Below, piece after piece: positions 35,201 to 44,424 of a stretch of 64,000 nt of DNA. Under the pieces are notes generated by a model, which saw nothing but the letters and a program-made list of their open reading frames with translations, was not told the DNA's origin and ran no database searches. Source of the stretch: Echinometra lucunter (taxonomy: Eukaryota > Echinodermata > Echinoidea > Camarodonta > Echinometridae); assembly GCA_029962745.1 (NCBI GenBank), contig CM057156.1:25677614-25741613 (forward strand). The letters are read 5' to 3'. The position numbers and the translations under genes were made by a program. The first letter of the stretch is position 1. Every line of letters starts with the position of its first letter.

Positions 35201-37142
35201 CATTTGCTTCTTCAGGGCTTTATCAAGCAAATGAAGATTTTTTTTTTTAAAGCCCCATAACGAAACATATAAATAACAAAGATGCGTCAAGCACCTACAA
35301 ACGTAAACGCAAACTTCTCTGCGGTATTTAGGCCTCTTTCTCAACAGACAACTATTGGAACATTATTAAAGGAGCGAAGAAGATATAACTGAGGATATCA
35401 GATTTCAGATATATTTTCAGGTTTCTAGATGTTAGTTTTACAATCGAAATTCAAATACAATATGACCAAAAAACAAAAAAACAAAAAACCAATAATAGAA
35501 AACTTATACAAAAAGTATACAAGAAAGAAACCAATGTGTGGAAAAAGAAAATTCCAACAAACAAAAACTGAATTGAAATTATTTATAAAGAATAAAAGCG
35601 AAAAGTTGCAGAGACCAGCAAGAAGCGAAGCTTGTGGTACCACTGGTCCCTGGTTTGGGCAAACTACATAATAAATCTTAAAATACATAACTAAGGAAAG
35701 ATGAAACAAAAGAAAGGTGAGAAGTTAAGTTAACAGATATTTTGCCTAGTCATATAATTGTGTAATCTCTTATCGTTTTTGAAGTGCATCACTATGACTG
35801 TATTTTGGATAAGTTCCGGCCATGCATGCTCTTCGCCGTGACCATTTACTCACCCTTAATGATATTTTCTCTCTATATTTGACAATGTTGTGTGTACAAA
35901 GTTTCACCATTCCATTTTGACCCATCTGTATAGACAAGGCCACACTAGCTTCACTAAGATTACATAGGTGGTTATAGATGGTGAAGGCGGTCTCCCAGGC
36001 TCCTCCCACTTTGAAAAGCCCGCCCTCCTCAAGCTTATTCAGAGCCGATATCAACAGAGCTAGCATGGGGTAATGTTTGATGAGATGGGCAGAAAGAGAA
36101 TAGAATAAATGCATCTTCAGTTATAGAATTTTCACATTTTAAAGGTACACTATATAAATATTGCGTAAAAAATGTGCCATGAGGGTAATTATGTGTCTAA
36201 GCAACTTTGGGCATATCTTTGGGCATTTCTTTTTATCCAATTTGATGGAAATTTTGCCCATTCTAAAGTAATTACTGCTTCTTCTTTTTTTCTTTTTTTA
36301 CCCAAACTGGACAATATGCTTCCCGCATTGGGTAAAATATTGCACAAAGTTGGTTGCACAAATTAATAATTACCCCGTGCTGGTTGAAATTTTACCCAAT
36401 ATTTTTTTACAATGTATGTAAAAAAAAAAAATCATCAAAAGAACAAATGATACATACTAAGAAAAAAGGTGCAATTTGCACCCTTTAAATGCAACAATGG
36501 GAGCTACTTTTTGGGTGCAACTTTGCACCCTAAGAAGCTTTTTGCACCTTTTTAGGGTGCAGTTAGCTACTAGTACAATTTGCACCCTAAAGGGTGCAGA
36601 GTTGTACCCTTTAGGGAAGGGTGCAAATTTGCACCTTTTTGAACGCAAAAACTTCTGCACCCTAAAAGGTGCAAAGTCGCACCTTTTAGGATGCAAACGG
36701 GCATTTCCGGGTGCAAACAAGAACAAAAAGGTGTATTTTGCACCTGTTTCATGTAGGGTGCAAGATTGCACCCAAAAAAGGTGCTGCCAGTGTTGCATTT
36801 AGGGTGCAAACTTGCACCTTTTTTTCTTAGTGTGTTAGTGTGTACAGCAATATGCTATCAACTTCTGAGTACAAATCAAAGAATCAAGGAAATGATTAAA
36901 TAGTGAACTTGTAAATATGACATTACGGGTGAAGCATGTGTAATCTCCTTACCAGGTCCACCATAATCACAGAATTCTTGACTGAACTTGATCTTGTCAG
37001 CATATTTGCTATAGGTTGCATCCATGTGTTCAACGAGAAGAGCAGTTCTCTGCGTTGTCCAGTCATCAGTGTTCTTCAGAATGTCCAGAATTTTCCTCAT
37101 CTTATCTATTGGATCGGATTCCATTTCCTTTGTTTTATCCAT
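29114..37142 (-). CDS. ARM-repeat / TIR / SAM domain protein (10 coding exons)
   Basis: Ten minus-strand exons join to a protein of about 616 residues. Residues about 1-365 are helical Armadillo-type repeats (ILEAGGLPLLVKMLKDRS, AAANTIWNLAFSDKVRQEI, AAKGALWVITKGSTKHL). About 372-480 is a TIR domain: strand A IMISYQW, BB-loop VWLDVDHMHGST, CISERYKESPNCRTEAEYA, then IIIPVMMEEYYQPDGWLG. About 540-612 is a SAM domain (ILSWSNEQVQDWLENSGF, SDGTFLFNLHKLRLEAPEFF, KFTEALENAV). TIR domains either recruit signalling adaptors or cleave NAD+; SARM1 (ARM-SAM-SAM-TIR) does the latter. The first Glu of TEAEYA aligns with the SARM1 catalytic Glu by spacing to the IIxP strand, so NADase activity is plausible but inferred. 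No signal peptide or membrane segment is seen, so it should be cytosolic. Exact joining of the first two exons is uncertain. Confidence 0.85.
29889..30050. repeat. (AATGAATAAATA)n-type microsatellite in an intron
   Basis: Degenerate AATG/AATA tetranucleotide repeats between the last two coding exons of the ARM-TIR-SAM gene. Confidence 0.8.
30398..30539 (-). CDS. ARM-TIR-SAM coding exon 9 (linker and SAM start)
   Basis: Acceptor ttcatttcag, donor AATGA|gtaaga. Encodes a Thr/Lys/Ser linker and then ILSWSNEQVQDWLENSGFNE, helix 1-2 of a SAM domain. Confidence 0.82.
31207..31232. repeat. Long poly-C run
   Basis: Roughly 23-25 consecutive C bases in an intron, one of the longest of over thirty G or C runs in the window. 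Confidence 0.9.
31393..31599 (-). CDS. ARM-TIR-SAM coding exon 8 (TIR end)
   Basis: Acceptor cctaaacag, donor GGCTG|gtgagt. Completes (T)EAEYAFQLRKIIIPVMMEE, then YYQPDGWLGMILGAKFYMDF and a charged helix (KKLIKEVETHAQAAK). Ends phase 1. Confidence 0.9.
32111..32252 (-). CDS. ARM-TIR-SAM coding exon 7 (TIR BB-loop and core)
   Basis: Acceptor ctctttgag, donor AACAG|gtacgt. Encodes AAGYEVWLDVDHMHGSTLQA, then AVEKSCVLLMCISERYKESP and NCRT plus the first base of the next Glu codon. This holds the BB-loop equivalent. Confidence 0.9.
32376..32629. mobile_element. Large intronic palindrome (AGAGTGAA... ends)
   Basis: Left AAAAGAGTGAACATTCACTC, then GTTAGGGGTGA and GGGTGACCTCAGTGA, is mirrored on the right (tcactgaggtcacccc, ttaattcactctt, cagagtgaatat). 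The whole block folds on itself around position 32505. MITE-like; target duplication not clear. Confidence 0.65.
32996..33093 (-). CDS. ARM-TIR-SAM coding exon 6 (TIR start)
   Basis: Acceptor cttttatag, donor CTTAAG|gtaaat. Encodes VTAGEKSQDYSHIMISYQW and GSQPVVLKIRDALK: first beta strand and first helix of TIR. Confidence 0.88.
33465..33732 (-). CDS. ARM-TIR-SAM coding exon 5 (best ARM repeats)
   Basis: Acceptor atggacag, donor AAAAG|gtaaag, phase 0 to phase 1. Two ARM repeats are clear: ILEAGGLPLLVKMLKD...AAANTIWNLAFSDKVR and LKLLESLTQS...AAKGALWVITKG. A basic tail (KHLQKEAERK) leads to the TIR domain. Confidence 0.88.
34054..34187 (-). CDS. ARM-TIR-SAM coding exon 4
   Basis: Acceptor tttaacag, donor TGCAAG|gtaaat. 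Peptide TIIYLVGILRDALKSPDKRF, then CDREIANALGRLAVHDSNKC, a typical ARM repeat. Starts phase 1, ends phase 0. Confidence 0.82.
34609..34819 (-). CDS. ARM-TIR-SAM coding exon 3 (ends at a GC donor)
   Basis: Acceptor attctgtag, then DIENLVRTSLSILCNMSTTP... to ...EEGQEDSGIEKGN. The only donor that keeps the frame with the next exon is AAATG|gcaagt, a GC-AG type site with consensus +3 to +6 bases. The GT two bases further on (gtatag) would break the frame. Confidence 0.78.
35854..36114 (-). CDS. ARM-TIR-SAM coding exon 2 (Armadillo-type helices)
   Basis: Acceptor ataactgaag, donor TTAAGG|gtgagt, 87 codons in phase 0. Sequence SLSAHLIKHYPMLALLISAL, then AWETAFTIYNHLCNLSEASV, the alternating hydrophobic pattern of ARM/HEAT helices. 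It opens with ATG, so it could also act as a start in an alternative transcript. Confidence 0.75.
36155..36415. mobile_element. Inverted repeat with ATTGGGTAAAA/TACCC words
   Basis: Contains mirrored tgggcatttct/ttttgccca and cattgggtaaaat/attttacccaat text. The part near 36160-36220 resembles the complement of 18185-18262, suggesting a dispersed family. Confidence 0.4.
36456..36831. mobile_element. Hairpin-array MITE built of GGTGCAA/TTGCACC
   Basis: Outer ends ACTAAGAAAAAAGGTGCAA and TTGCACCTTTTTTTCTTAGT are inverted. Between them AGGGTGCAA and TTGCACCCT recur more than a dozen times as short back-to-back hairpins. All three overlapping open frames come from the repeat. Lies in the intron after coding exon 1 of the ARM-TIR-SAM gene. 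Confidence 0.75.
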
Positions 37143-37150
37143 CTCGAATA
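36927..37150 (-). CDS. ARM-TIR-SAM coding exon 1 (start codon at 37140-37142)
   Basis: The acceptor cttcttttag ends at 37151; eight leader bases precede ATG. The peptide is MDKTKEMESDPIDKMRKILD..., amphipathic helices. Two donors are possible: CCTG|gtaagg (exon end 36953), stronger but leaving phase 1, or CACCC|gtaatg (exon end 36927), weaker but phase 0, which matches the next exon. I give the in-frame choice. Confidence 0.6.
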
Positions 37151-37274
37151 CTAAAAGAAGATATCAAGAAATATAGGAAGTTAAAAATTGATAACAAATA
37201 AACTCAGAACTCAAGCTTCTCTTTGAGATATTAAAGAATGCAATATCAGACATAGTTTTTTTTAATGTTTAGGA

Positions 37275-37459
37275 CTCTCACGCATATTGTATGATTTCGT
37301 TTAAAAAAAACTAAAGAAGTATTTCTTTAAGTTCAGACTATAAATTTTTACTGGATTCTACATTGTACATCTACTCATGATGGATACCGGCGCATTATAA
37401 GTGTTCATATTATTATTATAATTATTATTATCATTATTATATTATTATTACTATTATTA

Positions 37460-37517
<58 letters not shown>

Positions 37518-37560
37518 AGTTTGTATTATTGTGTTTCTCAAAGACTGCATGGAATGCAGT
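37275..37560. repeat. Direct repeat, copy 1, with (ATT)n
   Basis: actaaagaagtatttctttaag, cut here to ctaaagaagtatttctttaa, then ctggattctacattgtacat, gatggataccggcgcattat and cagtttgtattattgtgttt match 38175-38370. An (ATT)n microsatellite expanded only in this copy (about 37409-37515). Confidence 0.7.
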
Positions 37561-37692
37561 TAACGGTGTCTCCCTCCGCACCCTCGGAAACATTATGTAA
37601 TACCACTAGTTTCTTTTGTTCCTGTTCACTAGATCAGCAATTTGCATCTTTACTTGAAGTATGTCCGAAGCGGCAGCTTTGGTATCTAGCGT

Positions 37693-37977
37693 TCATTTGA
37701 TATCTTCCATTTCCGTTTCCATATGACTCATACCGGTTTCCAAATCTGTGTTCTGACTCTCAATATCACGAATCTTCCCTTCCATTCTGTCTACTCTTTC
37801 ACAAAGTCTATCCAGTATTTCTGACAGTTTGTCCAACACCGGCATTTTGAGCCAAATATCCTTCAACATTTCACTCTCACTCGGCATTCTTAACATAGGC
37901 TTGTTACTAGTATTACTATTTGGGAGGGGCGCGGTCGTATCCGTAATAGACATAACGAAATCAAATGTAGCGTACAA
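37693..37977 (-). mobile_element. Coiled-coil open frame, possible LINE ORF1 remnant
   Basis: Ninety-four residues ending in a heptad-like acidic/basic helix (KLSEILDRLCERVDRMEGKI, RDIESQNTDLETGMSHMETE). Such coiled coils are typical of ORF1 proteins of L1/Tx1-type retrotransposons. It sits between the two direct repeats at 37275 and 38175. It is downstream of the LINE ORF2 end described next, so they are not parts of one intact element. Could alternatively be an unrelated exon. Confidence 0.4.
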
Positions 37978-38174
37978 TGTAGAGAAGCAGGTTGACTTAC
38001 GTTTCAGCTGTTGTGGTTAAAGTCTAGTAATCCAAAAATGTTGTGCAGGGAGACCAAATTGAAAACAGCGAAAATATCCAAATTACTTGTTCATGGAGAT
38101 GGTTGACTGTCTAAAAAATACCAAAATCTGGAGCAGTTATTTCACTCCTCCAATCCCAAATGAAAGTCAAAGTC

Positions 38175-38372
38175 AAACGCATATTGTAGGAATTCGTTTT
38201 AAAAAAAGACTAAAGAAGTATTTCTTTAAGTTCAGACTATAAATGTTTACTGGATTCTACATTGTACATCTACCCATGATGGATACCGGCGCATTATAAG
38301 CGTTCATATTTGTATTATTATTATTATTACAGTTTGTATCATTGTGTTTCTCAAAGACTGCATGGAATGCTC
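38175..38372. repeat. Direct repeat, copy 2
   Basis: Matches 37275-37560 apart from a much shorter (ATT)n. The ~615 bases between copies carry the coiled-coil frame. Confidence 0.7.
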
Positions 38373-38699
38373 CAGATAAACTTGTGCTCTTGACGGCTTG
38401 GTGCCAGGATATTTATAACCTCGCCAGGGTATTTTGGTAAGGGGCAAGATCTTGGCAAGATGACACAGAGGTCAGTTTATTCACGTTTTAAATGAACAAA
38501 TATGGCTAACAGTTGTATGACCCTATCTTCTCCATAATCTTCTTTTCCTCCTCCTCCTCCTCCTTCTTCTTCGTCGTCGTCATCGTCGTTGTTTTCTTCT
38601 TCTACTTCTTTTTCTTCTTCTTTTTATCATTTGAAAAATCATAGGGGGTCACGGTGGCCGCCCCCTGCAGCACCATCCCTGACTAAACGTTCGTGTACT

Positions 38700-39573
38700 T
38701 TTTTTTATTATTACAGATTTTATTGCTTCACTTCAATGAACAGTATATAACAATTTCAGGATAATAAAAGACAATTCATACATAAATGAATTTCTACAAT
38801 TCAGCAAATACATAATGGGCATTAATCAATGTTTTCCATTTGCTCTAAGTAAACTGAAATTCTGCCTTGTCTAATTGCAATAACTCTTTCTACTTTCTCC
38901 AAAAATAAAATATCATTTTGAAAAAGCTTAAAGACCAACGTTTTTTCAGTATATTTTTGTCTGTAGATAAAGTATTTACCATAAAACAGAATTGTGTTAA
39001 TTAAACCATTCTTTGCATGAACTCCAAAACAAATATCTAAACCCGAAATTGGCAAAGTAAGAACGTTCAAAATTAATCAACCAGCCACTTGTTTACCTCA
39101 TTCCAAAATGTTTTGGCAACCGAACAATAGAAAAACAAATACATAAGATCTTGACTTTCTTTCCTACAAAAATTGCATGTTGATGAACTTTTGACTCCAA
39201 TTGGTAACAAAAATTCATTGGTTGCTATTCTTCTATGAATGAACTTAAATTGAAAAGAGCGTATCTTGGTAACCAGCGTAGCCTTGAATATTCTTTTGAA
39301 ACGGTCTTGCCATTGAATTAACATCTCTAAACTCAAATTTAGGTCACTTTCCCATTTATTGAAGTGATTTGTATCATTCAAACTTAAACACACCTTACTT
39401 ACAGACACTGGATAGCAAAATTTTGTTGGTTTCTTTTTTGACAAAAATAACTGCAATTTATGGTCTTCTGGAGAACGAACAGAATTATAATGCATAAACA
39501 AATTTGACTTGATAGCACTAACAATAGCAAAGTAGCGCATAAACTGATTAATGTTTAGGCATTGGAGAGACAT
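38700..39573 (-). mobile_element. 5'-truncated LINE 3' end (ORF2 C-terminus, L1/Tx1-like)
   Basis: The frame 39073-39573 has FKFIHRRIATNEFLLPIGVK and a zinc-knuckle-like CNFCRKESQDLMYLFFYC...FWNEV (split here for length), as in the zf-RVT region after reverse transcriptase. A shift at about 39070 moves reading to 38822-39070 (LNVLTLPISGLDICFGVHAK). The 3' end has AATAAA and an A-rich tail at about 38700. Dead copy in intron 1 of the ARM-TIR-SAM gene. Confidence 0.72.
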
Positions 39574-39945
39574 CGTGATCTAGTGGATATGTCACCGGAC
39601 TGTAGATCTCGTTGTCCGAGTTCAAATCCCGGCGCGGCACTAATGTCCTTCGACAAGATATGAATCTACATTTGCCACTCTCCACCCAGGTGTTTAAGTG
39701 GGTACCCGGTAGGATGCGAAAGTCGTTGTGATTGTTTAGCATTGTGAGCGCCTGCAAAAGGCGCCTGGCTGGAATGCTCCCTAGGGAGTGGAGAAGATGC
39801 ATACATTGTATGCGGGCAAGCCTGAATTCGATGACAGGGGTAATAATATTTCTGTAAAGCGCTTAACTTAGAGACGCTCTTGGACATGTTGGAGATGTAT
39901 TAGGCGCTATATAGATCCAGAATATTATTATCATTGTTATTTTTC
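39565..39945 (+). mobile_element. tRNA-derived SINE, copy 2 (plus strand)
   Basis: Shows GTGATCTAGTGG (A box-like), GAGTTCAAATCCCGG (B box), then gcacta...ccacccaggtgtttaagtgg (cut) and tail tgtaaagcgctt...ggcgctatatagatcc plus (ATT)n. Full-length partner of 23878-24242 in opposite orientation, abutting the truncated LINE. Confidence 0.87.
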
Positions 39946-40245
39946 GCAAAACGTAGACCCATATTTAGGGATTTGTCGTAAAATCTGGACCCTTTTTCTA
40001 CGAATATAATTCACAATACAAATAAACCACCCATGTTTAGGGATTTCTCGCAAAACGTAGACCCATGTTTAGGGATTTGTTGTAAAAACTGGACCCTTTT
40101 TCTAGGAGTATAATTTACAATACAAATAAAACAACCATTTTTAGGGATTTTGTTGAAAATGTGAACCCATGTTTAGGTATTTTTTTGTAAAAAAACGGGA
40201 CACATATGTCTCGGGATTTCTTGTGAAAAAGCGACCCATTTGGAC
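39946..40245. repeat. ~115-bp tandem repeat, about 2.7 copies
   Basis: Units contain cgcaaaacgtagacccatgt, tttagggatttgttgtaaaa, ctggaccctttttct and acaatacaaataaa. Each unit has two TTTAGGGATTT half-repeats. The last copy is the most diverged. Confidence 0.72.
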
Positions 40246-40263
40246 GGCACATCCCCGTATAGC

Positions 40264-40457
40264 GCATACCGGGTGTCCAAGAAAAAGCGAAACGGTGGAT
40301 TTTCAGTACTTTACCGTCAAAAAGTAGACAATCTTTTTACATCAGTGGGTAAAGCATCGTCTACCGAAGAAAATGACACCAAGATCATTGAATTTGGTGA
40401 AGTAATTTGTATTCTATGCCCGTTTCTTAAAATGCAGTCATTTTCACCCGGTATATG
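40264..40457. mobile_element. Small element with ATACCGGGTG / CACCCGGTAT ends
   Basis: Perfect 10-base inverted ends (40264 region; 40447-40457). The left continues with TGTCCAAGAAAAAGCGAAAC, reminiscent of mariner-type short elements. Contains an open frame (about 75 codons) that I do not recognise. Confidence 0.5.
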
Positions 40458-40934
40458 GAAGTAGGCCTACCCCCCCCCCCCCCCCGGTAGCGCCCGAACA
40501 ATTTTCTCACAACAAGCATAACGAGAAGGGGAAAGTTTGATGGGACTAGTAAAGTATGATAATGCTAGTCTTAAACTAATGATCTTATCTCCGTGAGGTT
40601 ACCATGGAACTTTAGACGTGTAACGTGAATTCAGTCAAACGACTAACCTTAGATTAATTCTAAGTTAAAACTTTTATTCCAGAGTACCCACACGTTGTGT
40701 GTCAGGCTGTATATCCGAACAGGCGTATGATGTCAAACAGCAATATGAACAACTTGCATGCAATATTTTAAAATTCTTTTAAAACCTATTTTGGAAAAGA
40801 CTATAAATGGTAAAAATCTTGGATGGTTAGATCCATTGATGCACATTTTTCATGAAATCCAGCGGCAAACGGTAACATCATGTTTTGTAGGTGTCGGCAC
40901 TGTCGGGCTTCCCAATCGCCCACCCTTTGCTTGC

Positions 40935-41012
40935 TTGCTGTATTCTGTAAAGCGCTTAGACATCGGGATATGTACTGGGCGCTATAAAAATCCGGAATAT
41001 TATTATCATTAT
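40935..41012. mobile_element. SINE/LINE tail fragment
   Basis: tctgtaaagcgcttagacat, then gggcgctataaaaatccgga and (ATT)n: the same L2-like tail as the two full SINEs, body missing or replaced. Confidence 0.65.
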
Positions 41013-41047
41013 TATCAACGCTTAATAAGAAAACAAAATACACTTAC

Positions 41048-41195
41048 CAGATGAATTTCTACCGTAGTTGATTTCACGACAACTTAAACATACAGTATAT
41101 GCACGAAGTTCTCGTCTTTAAATTTTGCTGAGTATTATTGGAAGAGGTCCTAGCGCGTCGAACGTCCAGGGAACCCTAGGCAGATAGTCCAGTCG
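41048..41195 (-). other. Probable noncoding first exon of the ARM-TIR-SAM gene
   Basis: A strong donor, CATCTG|gtaagtg, at 41041-41047 faces the acceptor at 37151. The segment is more GC-rich than its flanks and sits 26-30 bases below a TATA box. The start is inferred from TATA spacing. Confidence 0.5.
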
Positions 41196-41220
41196 GAACT
41201 CCGTCAGCTAGCGCATAGCG

Positions 41221-41234
41221 ATTTATATGAGTCA
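41221..41234 (-). promoter_or_regulatory. TATA box fused to an AP-1 site, ARM-TIR-SAM promoter
   Basis: On the minus strand TGACTCA (41228-41234) abuts TATAAAT (41221-41227). AP-1 sites are common in immune and stress promoters. Role inferred from motif and spacing to the predicted first exon. Confidence 0.4.
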
Positions 41235-41815
41235 CTAAAAGCAGGAGGCCTCTCAACCACGAATCTAGTTCAGTCATAACGGAAAGATCCATTAATTGAC
41301 TATTGTGCTTTGTAGGAAACCATGGGTAGAGCCTATACTACACATGTATACATGCCAGCACCTTTGTACAGAGTGATAATTGCAAAATATACTGGTATGT
41401 CTTACAGTCATGGTCATGTCAATAAATGTACTGACTTAATCATGTGTTAATTGTGTTTCTGAAAGAATTATTTCAAAGGACTTTTTTCATGGTTATCCTT
41501 ATTTTACCTACCCCTTTTCTCATTCCTGACAGTTACACGTCTAATCTCTAGATCTCCCTGTTCGCAATCTTTTCAACTTCATTAGGAATCTTTAATTTTT
41601 TTGTGTGTGTGAAGAAAGTTGGGTCCATCCAGGCAGGATCTACTTCCCACTAGCTCCTATGCTGCAACTGAGACTCTACCTATGAGAAGCCTCATCAGCC
41701 GGGTTGCAATATATTATCAAATACAACCATCTCTGAAGATCTCTTATTCCACGAATCTGCATGATCTGTGACACTCTGTTTGCAGTAAGGACATGGAATT
41801 ACCTTGCCTCCGTTC

Positions 41816-42512
41816 TGGATGTACCCTAAGACAACTTTAATATCTGTCCAGAAGAATTCCTTGCCCCATGGTCCATGGATGTACCCCCAAGACAACTTTG
41901 ATATCTGTCTACAAGAATTCCTTGCGTCATATTAATGTACCAAAAAACAACTTAAATATCTGTCCAGAAGAATCACCTCGTTCTGGATGTACCCCAAGAC
42001 AACTTTAATACATGTCCAGAAGAATTCCTTGCCTCATAAATGTACCAAAAGACAAATTCAATATCTGTCCAGAAGAGTTCCTTGGCTCGTATATGTAACA
42101 AAAGACAACTTGATTATCTGGCCAGAAGAATTTCTTGCCTCATAGATGTACCCCAAAACAACTTTAATATCTGTCCCGAAGAGTTCCTTGCCTCGTAGAT
42201 GTACCCCATGACAACTTAAATATTTGTCCCGAGGAGTTCCTTGCCTCCTGGATGTACCAAAAGACAACTTGAATATCTGTCCAGAAGAATCGCCTCGTTC
42301 TCGGTGTACCCCAAGACAGCTTTAATATCTGTCCCGAAGAATTCTTTGCCTCATGGATGTACCCCAAAGCAACTCTGTCATGTCTGTCCGGAAGAATTCC
42401 TTACCTCATAGATGTAACAAAAGACAACTTAAATATCTGTCCAGAAGAATCGCCTCATTTCAGATGTACACCAAAACAACTTTACTATTTTCCAGGAGAA
42501 TTACTAGAGGTT
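41816..42512. repeat. 53-bp minisatellite, about 13 copies
   Basis: Unit approximates GATGTACCCCAAGACAACTT, TAATATCTGTCCAGAAGA, ATTCCTTGCCTCATA. Starts at about 41818, 41880, 41936, 41988, 42041, 42094, 42146, 42199, 42252, 42303, 42356, 42411 and 42463. A variant with GAATCGCCTCGTTC recurs at 41970, 42288 and 42448, suggesting higher-order structure. It lies 0.6 kb upstream of the ARM-TIR-SAM promoter. Confidence 0.85.
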
Positions 42513-42854
42513 GGCAACTTGGCAACAGTCATTTCCTTGCAAAGAAATGCACTCCGATCATGCCGATTGGCATTCTTTTGTGGAAAGCTCAGTATTGCAA
42601 GGGCGTTTACCGTAAATGTGTTGGACAACTCAATTTCGCTGCCGCAAGAGAAAAGATGCGATGATCTACCTATTGATCGATGTAATATTAGTTTTAATAT
42701 TCCACAGCTTGTTTGTTTTTTTCTCGACTGGTCGTTATGCTTTCTTCCATTAGTAATGAAACTTTTGAAATTCAATTGCTCTACTATCTTAAGTCTTGCA
42801 CATGCAGTCTTTAGTCACTATGAAGGTTGAGATTGCCCATGTATACGTTAACCG

Positions 42855-42909
42855 CGGCGGATCCAGGATTTTTCAAAAGGGAGGGTCGAAGTCTGCTGAC
42901 AGGCAAGCA

Positions 42910-42948
<39 letters not shown>

Positions 42949-42985
42949 GGGTTGGGAAGCCGATTCGGCCCCCTCCTTTATCTTG
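42855..42985. mobile_element. Dispersed poly-A/poly-G repeat, copy 1
   Basis: gcggatccaggatttttcaa, agtctgctgacaggcaagca, a long A run, a G run and gccgattcggcccc recur at 49957-50110. Confidence 0.6.
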
Positions 42986-43139
42986 ATACGCCACTGAGTT
43001 GCTGGTGCAGTAAGTGGATACCTGGCAGGACTTATTCTTTGAATGCACTTGAATGCACTAAAAGCTAAGGTTGTTCGAGCTAAAGCAGGAGTATATATCC
43101 AAAGTGCTTTGGAAGCGCATAGATAATGTGATATGCGCT

Positions 43140-43143
43140 ATGC

Positions 43144-43195
<52 letters not shown>

Positions 43196-43204
43196 CGGTA
43201 ATAG
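43140..43204. repeat. (TAG)n microsatellite at a SINE-type tail
   Basis: About 18 TAG units directly after tgctttggaagcgcatagat and gatatgcgctatgcg, which resemble the L2-like tail; the microsatellite may have grown from that tail. Confidence 0.8.
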
Positions 43205-43669
43205 TAGTCATAGGCGCCGGAAGGGGGGCAGGGGGGCAATTGCCCCCTCAATCATTCGGGAAGGGGGGGGGGGCAAAATCGATTTGTGCCCTCCCAAAGG
43301 GCCCCTTCGGAAGAAAAAAAAAATTTGGATCATATACATTTTACAACCATGTAAAATAAGCATGTTAGCATGATAGTGCTTTAAAATGGAAACCTTCAGT
43401 ATTCTAAAATCAAAATTTTCAAACTCGGTCGCTACGCTCCCTCGTATAGTAATCAGAAGCAATCTTTCTCAGTATTCAGACATTCTGTCTGCCATCTATG
43501 AAAAAAGGGGCAGATGCTTGCTTCATTCGGGTGATTTTTTGCCCCCCCCCCCCACAATACAATTTGCGATATTGTGATCAACTTTAGTGCAAAAAAGAAC
43601 AGGTTAATTCTAACCGTGACCTAAATTTTCTCACATTGACTCTACATTCATTTATATGATAATTGTGCA

Positions 43670-43877
43670 CTTGCAGTAGTAGTTGTGATGGTAGTAGTAA
43701 TAGTAGTATTGGTAGTAGTAGTAGGAGTAGTAGTAGTAGTAGTAGTAGGAGTAGTAGTAGGAGTAGTAGTAGTAGTAGTAGTAGTAGTAGGAGTAGTAGT
43801 AGGAGTAGTAGTAGGAGTAGTAGTATGATAATTGTGCACTTGCAGTAGTAGTTGTGATGGTAGTAGTAGTAGTAGTG

Positions 43878-43920
<43 letters not shown>

Positions 43921-43991
43921 CAGTAGTAGTAGTAGGAGTAGTAGTAGGAGTAGTAGTAGTAGTAGTAGTGGTAGAAGAAGTAGTAGTAGTA

Positions 43992-44037
<46 letters not shown>

Positions 44038-44376
44038 TATTGTTGTAGTAGTAGTTGTAGTAGTAGTAGTAGTAGTAGCAGTAGTAGTAGTAGTAGTAGT
44101 AGCAGTAGTAGCAGTAGTATTAGTGGTAGTAGTAGTAGTAGTAGTAGTGGTAGTAGCAGTAGTAGTAGTGGTAGTAGCAGTAGTAGTAGTAGTAGTCTTA
44201 GTAGTAGTAGTAGTGGTTTTAGTAGTAGTAGTAGTGGTAGTAGCAGTAGCGTTAGTAGTAGCAGTAGTAGTAGTAGTGGTAGTGGTAGTAGCAGTAGCAC
44301 TAGCAGTAGTAGTAGTAGTGGTAGTAGCAGAAGCAGTAGTAGTAGTAGTAGCAGTAGTGGTGGTGGTAGTAGTGGT

Positions 44377-44424
<48 letters not shown>

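Noticed and set aside
36476..36809. Cys-rich 79-113 residue frames
   Set aside because: They come from GTGCAA/TTGCAC repeats of the hairpin-array element on both strands.
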